Assembly (NCBI GenBank): GCA_049325575.1
Contig: JBMOLK010000346.1
Coordinates: forward strand, 1 to 26,523
From: JBMOLK01 sp049325575
GTDB lineage: Bacteria > Bacillota > Clostridia > Acetivibrionales > Acetivibrionaceae
Length of the DNA: 26,523 nucleotides
Direction of reading: 5' to 3'
Made by a program: the position numbers and the translations under genes. The notes below the pieces were generated by a model. The model ran no database searches. It was not told the DNA's origin and saw only the letters and a list, made by a program, of their open reading frames with translations. Shown here piece by piece: positions 24,112 through 26,523 of this stretch. The first letter of the stretch is position 1. The number at the start of each line of letters is the position of its first letter.

Positions 24112-24726
24112 CTATGTTTCTTTAAACTTCTTTATAAACTCTTCCTGCTCTTTCTTAAGAAGGAACAGGTATTTTTTTAACAGGTTTGGAGTATGGACAT
24201 CTGTGTAAACAATTTTTAAACCGTATTCAAAGTTATATGTATCCTTTACTTTTCTGATAATAATTGCCTTAAGATGTATCGTTACTCCTGCATGTATATC
24301 AAACTTAAGCTCCTGGTATAGCGGGAAATCGTTCTTTGTGTATATCATCATACCGTTAAAGCTGATATTCTTTACAATAGCCAGATGTTTTTTTTGAGAT
24401 TCGCCAATCCTGGCTTCTGCATATAGTGAAACAGGAAATCTAACAAATAGCCTTTTGTTTGTAGTAGTTTCATAGTTATCAATCTTTAGTTCGATGATGT
24501 TTTGAGACTTGTCTGTATTTATAATTGTGCAGCTGGATATATAAACTTCATTTTCCAACTCAGAGCCAAGTACTATAGGGTCTCCCTCCGAGCAATTAAG
24601 AAGAGCAATATCTTCTATAAGTTTTACCTGTATAGTATTGCTGTTAGATTCAAGCACCAGACTCTTAAACAGCTTTGTTCCGGAAAAATGCCGGATGGAT
24701 ACTATATCCCCAGTTTTTATTTCCAT
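24112..24726 (-). CDS. Second PilZ-domain protein (probable c-di-GMP receptor), paralogue of the gene at 19427
   Basis: A 204-residue soluble protein with the same layout as the gene at 19427: an N-terminal beta-rich domain (about 1-87) and a PilZ domain (about 90-192). The binding signature is intact, with RxxxR as RLFVR at 92-96 and NxSxxG as NISFNG at 120-125. Shared blocks such as GDIVSIRHFSG, RFPVSLYAEA and KKHLA show that the two are duplicates that have since drifted. The start is ATG 24726, spaced eight bases from GGAG; a GTG at 24735 overlaps that site. It has its own transcript, opposite to the rib operon. It ends in a Lys/Glu-rich helix. The output partner is unknown. Confidence 0.9.
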   Translation of the reverse strand: MEIKTGDIVSIRHFSGTKLFKSLVLESNSNTIQVKLIEDIALLNCSEGDPIVLGSELENEVYISSCTIINTDKSQNIIELKIDNYETTTNKRLFVRFPVSLYAEARIGESQKKHLAIVKNISFNGMMIYTKNDFPLYQELKFDIHAGVTIHLKAIIIRKVKDTYNFEYGLKIVYTDVHTPNLLKKYLFLLKKEQEEFIKKFKET

Positions 24727-25058
24727 ATTTATCACTCCATTATTGTAGAAGTCTATAGATTAATTTGTATTTATTTGAACCGAACCAGGCTTTTAACAAT
24801 AAAAGTGTATTGAACAAAAGACTTTAACTTAAATTCATTATAACACTAATTTTTTATGTTTAACATACTTTTTTTATAAATAGCTGTTTTGTAAATTTCA
24901 TTGGATAGAAAGCCACTTTTGTCTTTTTGTTTCACATTTTCATGTGTCATATATATTTTTCGTAAAAAAGCACAAAAAGGTTAAGTAATTTATTTTTTTA
25001 TTTTAAATTTCAGGTTGTGCATAATTTAATATTTCCTAATATTTCTTTATAAAATTCC
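24727..25058. other. AT-rich intergenic region between the PilZ gene and the tRNA promoter
   Basis: No gene is seen. On the minus strand a TATAAT (24837-24842) could be the -10 element for the PilZ gene, though its -35 side is poor. A small hairpin CACAT/ATGTG lies near 24932-24945. Nothing else stands out from the poly-A/T background. Confidence 0.4.
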
Positions 25059-25087
25059 TTGACAAAAGTTATTTAAGTATGTATAAT
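25059..25087 (+). promoter_or_regulatory. Strong sigma-A promoter for the tRNA-Gly pair
   Basis: Perfect -35 TTGACA (25059-25064), 17-base spacer and perfect -10 TATAAT (25082-25087). Transcription would start about 14 bases before the first tRNA. Confidence 0.85.
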
Positions 25088-25107
25088 TACTTTTGCAAAT
25101 TAAAAAT

Positions 25108-25182
25108 GCGGGTTTAACTCAGCGGTAGAGTGTCACCTTGCCAAGGTGAAAGTCGCGAGTTCAAATCTCGTAACCCGCTCCA
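25108..25182 (+). tRNA. tRNA-Gly (anticodon GCC)
   Basis: Acceptor stem GCGGGTT/AACCCGC, D arm with AGCGGTAGAG, anticodon stem TCACC/GGTGA with loop TTGCCAA (anticodon GCC at 25140-25142), T arm with GTTCAAAT, discriminator T and encoded CCA (25180-25182). It decodes GGC and GGU. Confidence 0.96.
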
Positions 25183-25190
25183 ACAAGATA

Positions 25191-25219
25191 TGGGATATCC
25201 CGTAACAGGGATTATCCCA
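25191..25219 (+). other. Hairpin between the two tRNA-Gly genes
   Basis: TGGGATA plus TCCC pairs with GGGA plus TATCCCA around the loop GTAACA, with one bulged T. There is no U-tract, so it is not a terminator; it may separate the two tRNA folds during processing of a shared precursor. Confidence 0.5.
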
Positions 25220-25229
25220 CTATAAATTT

Positions 25230-25303
25230 GCGGGTGTAGTTCAATGGTAGAACATCAGCCTTCCAAGCTGATTGCGAGGGTTCGATTCCCTTCACCCGCT
25301 CCA
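25230..25303 (+). tRNA. tRNA-Gly (anticodon TCC)
   Basis: Acceptor stem GCGGGTG/CACCCGC, D arm with CAATGGTAGAA, anticodon stem TCAGC/GCTGA with loop CTTCCAA (anticodon TCC), T arm with GGTTCGATTCCC, discriminator T and encoded CCA (25301-25303). It decodes GGA and, by wobble, other GGN codons. It is 47 bases behind the first tRNA-Gly and probably on the same transcript. Confidence 0.96.
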
Positions 25304-25311
25304 TAATAAAT

Positions 25312-25352
25312 AAAACCATGTATCCAAGTAAAGTGATAGCATGGTTTTTTGT
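25312..25352 (+). terminator. Intrinsic terminator after the tRNA genes
   Basis: AAACCATG (25313-25320) pairs with CATGGTTT (25340-25347), a 19-base loop, and the stem runs into a T-tract. It ends the tRNA transcript. Confidence 0.8.
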
Positions 25353-25690
25353 TTACTCTATTACATACGTGTATGACTAATTGTATATAATTTCAAGTAA
25401 GTAAATACAAAATTACTTTAAATTACTTGTAATTAATAAACTGTAGTGTTATAATTAAATAAAAAATGCAGTTTTTCATTTAACTACTACTTTTCAGCAA
25501 GGTACAAAAAGCGATATTATTACTGTTCATAATACTCTTCACAGTTTATCCTCCTATTTATATTTATACCAACTGTCAAAAAGCAGAAGACGAAAATGAT
25601 AGCCATTGGATGTTTTTTTGCTGATATTTCATATTATATTAATAAAGATACGATAAGAGAGAATATCGAAAGAGGGGAGTCTTAAAAAGT
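25353..25690. other. AT-rich region before the dockerin gene, with a possible 20-codon minus-strand reading frame
   Basis: No gene of normal size. On the minus strand, AGGAGG (25550-25555) precedes a GTG at 25542 that opens a 20-codon frame ending at 25480; the peptide resembles nothing I know. No clear promoter for the dockerin gene was found; its ribosome site GAGGGGAG lies at about 25673-25680. Confidence 0.3.
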
Positions 25691-26374
25691 ATGTTTAAAG
25701 TTAAAGGTTCTATTTTACTGGCGGCTTTGCTGCTGACAATTACTATCCTGACAACAGCAGTGTGTGCTCAAACACTAAATGAAACTCAAACGGATTCTTC
25801 TTATCCGACCGAAAGCTGGATTAAGTATACTCCACAGGAAAGTCAGGTAGTAATTGATGTAAAGCCGAATACATTGGGAGAATACATAGCTGAAGTTAAA
25901 TTAACATTCGCCAGTGGAGGTTTTAGAGTAACTTTTGATAGTGAAGCATCAGTTGTTGCAGCTGACTTGCCGGACGGTTCAATACAAATGTCTTTTATAG
26001 GTACTGCTGATATTGAAATGTGGACCGGCGGATCACCTACTGTTATCACTGAAAAAATATTGACTTATAACTTAGGTAAGGTGGTTCCGGGAATTCACCA
26101 GTTTAAGTTCAGCTCAAACGGCTACGAACAGATATGTGAGTTTAAGGTTTCTGCCCTTAAGCCTGGCGACTTAAATAAGGATGAAATTATTAACTCTACC
26201 GACTATGTCATGTTAAAAAGACATGTACAAGGGATCTATCTGGCTTCTTATTCAAATGGAATTATCCAGACTGCAGATTTAAATGGCGATGGTGCTGTTA
26301 ATTCAACAGACCTTACACTATTAAAGAGGTATATATTGAATATAATCAATAAATTTCCTGTAGAAGGGAATTAA
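25691..26374 (+). CDS. Small secreted dockerin protein with an unrecognised N-terminal domain
   Basis: A 227-residue precursor with a signal peptide (1-26, ending VCA), a domain of about 110 residues (about 42-153) that I do not recognise, and a type I dockerin (158-227). The unknown domain is rich in alternating hydrophobic/polar strands (EYIAEVKLTF, FRVTFDSEASVVAADL, HQFKFSSNGYEQICEFKV) and looks like a beta sandwich; no catalytic motif is visible and its single cysteine is unpaired. Dockerin loops are DLNKDEIINSTD (160-171) and DLNGDGAVNSTD (196-207), with Ser-Thr at positions 10-11 as in the GH5 enzyme, so both should dock on the same scaffoldin. The spacer between the loops holds a few extra residues. 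It stands alone between the tRNAs and a terminator. It could be a carbohydrate-binding or structural cellulosome subunit. Confidence 0.85.
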   Translation: MFKVKGSILLAALLLTITILTTAVCAQTLNETQTDSSYPTESWIKYTPQESQVVIDVKPNTLGEYIAEVKLTFASGGFRVTFDSEASVVAADLPDGSIQMSFIGTADIEMWTGGSPTVITEKILTYNLGKVVPGIHQFKFSSNGYEQICEFKVSALKPGDLNKDEIINSTDYVMLKRHVQGIYLASYSNGIIQTADLNGDGAVNSTDLTLLKRYILNIINKFPVEGN

Positions 26375-26416
26375 GAACTGTAATTTGTTAATTATATATA
26401 TTTAACTTTATCATAT

Positions 26417-26456
26417 GAAAGAGGATGACAATATTATTTGCCATCCTCTTTTTTTA
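26417..26456 (+). terminator. Intrinsic terminator after the dockerin protein gene
   Basis: AAAGAGGATG plus CAA pairs with TTG plus CATCCTCTTT (26418-26451), followed by further T residues. The remaining bases to 26523 show no gene. Confidence 0.9.
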
Positions 26457-26523
26457 GCTTTTTATACTATATTGTTTATTGGGTGAGAAATTATAGTTTT
26501 ATAATAAAAATTGCTGTAGTTAG

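Noticed and set aside
25480..25542. 20-codon minus-strand frame behind a perfect AGGAGG
   Set aside because: Too short and without recognisable homology to call a gene; described only within the intergenic entry.
1..26523. CRISPR arrays, insertion sequences, prophage genes, toxin-antitoxin or defence systems
   Set aside because: No spaced direct repeats, transposase, integrase or defence motifs were seen; all large frames are accounted for by the listed genes.

Overview
The window is AT-rich, gene-dense chromosomal DNA from an anaerobic, spore-forming, cellulolytic Clostridia member of the Ruminiclostridium/Acetivibrio type. The evidence is type I dockerin domains on secreted proteins, a GH5 and a GH9 cellulase, an intact cell-shape/division/sporulation cluster in the order known from Bacillus and Clostridium, and strong purine-rich Shine-Dalgarno sites. 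I cannot name the species from sequence alone.

Region 1 (1-10434, + strand) is the classic cell-envelope cluster: maf, mreB, mreC, mreD, a class B penicillin-binding protein, minC, minD, minE and mgsA. A strong terminator follows. A small convergent UPF0180 (YkuS-like) gene comes next, then the probable spoIVFA (M23 fold) and spoIVFB (M50 site-2 protease) pair. radC, usual between maf and mreB in Bacillus, is absent here. Region 2 (10438-13944) has metF on the minus strand behind a strong promoter and a long structured leader, then a small membrane protein and a sodium:solute symporter on the plus strand.

Region 3 (14071-18933) holds two secreted cellulases. The first is a GH5 enzyme with a C-terminal dockerin (cellulosomal). 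The second is a GH9 enzyme with CBM6 and CBM3 modules and no dockerin (free enzyme). Between them, in the GH9 leader, I read a class I cyclic-di-GMP (GEMM-I) riboswitch followed by an intrinsic terminator, with a plausible antiterminator pairing that predicts an OFF switch. Region 4 (19001-24726) has a YjbQ-family gene, a PilZ (c-di-GMP receptor) gene, an FMN riboswitch, the ribD-ribE-ribBA-ribH operon, and a second, convergent PilZ paralogue. Region 5 (25059-26456) has a promoter, two tRNA-Gly genes (GCC and TCC anticodons) and a small secreted dockerin protein whose N-terminal domain I do not recognise.

The most interesting theme is cyclic-di-GMP: a c-di-GMP riboswitch in front of a free cellulase, with two PilZ-domain proteins within 9 kb. 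This suggests that the sessile/motile signal also sets secreted cellulase output. The second lead is the ~100-nt, almost fully paired RNA element in the metF leader, which matches no riboswitch class I recognise.
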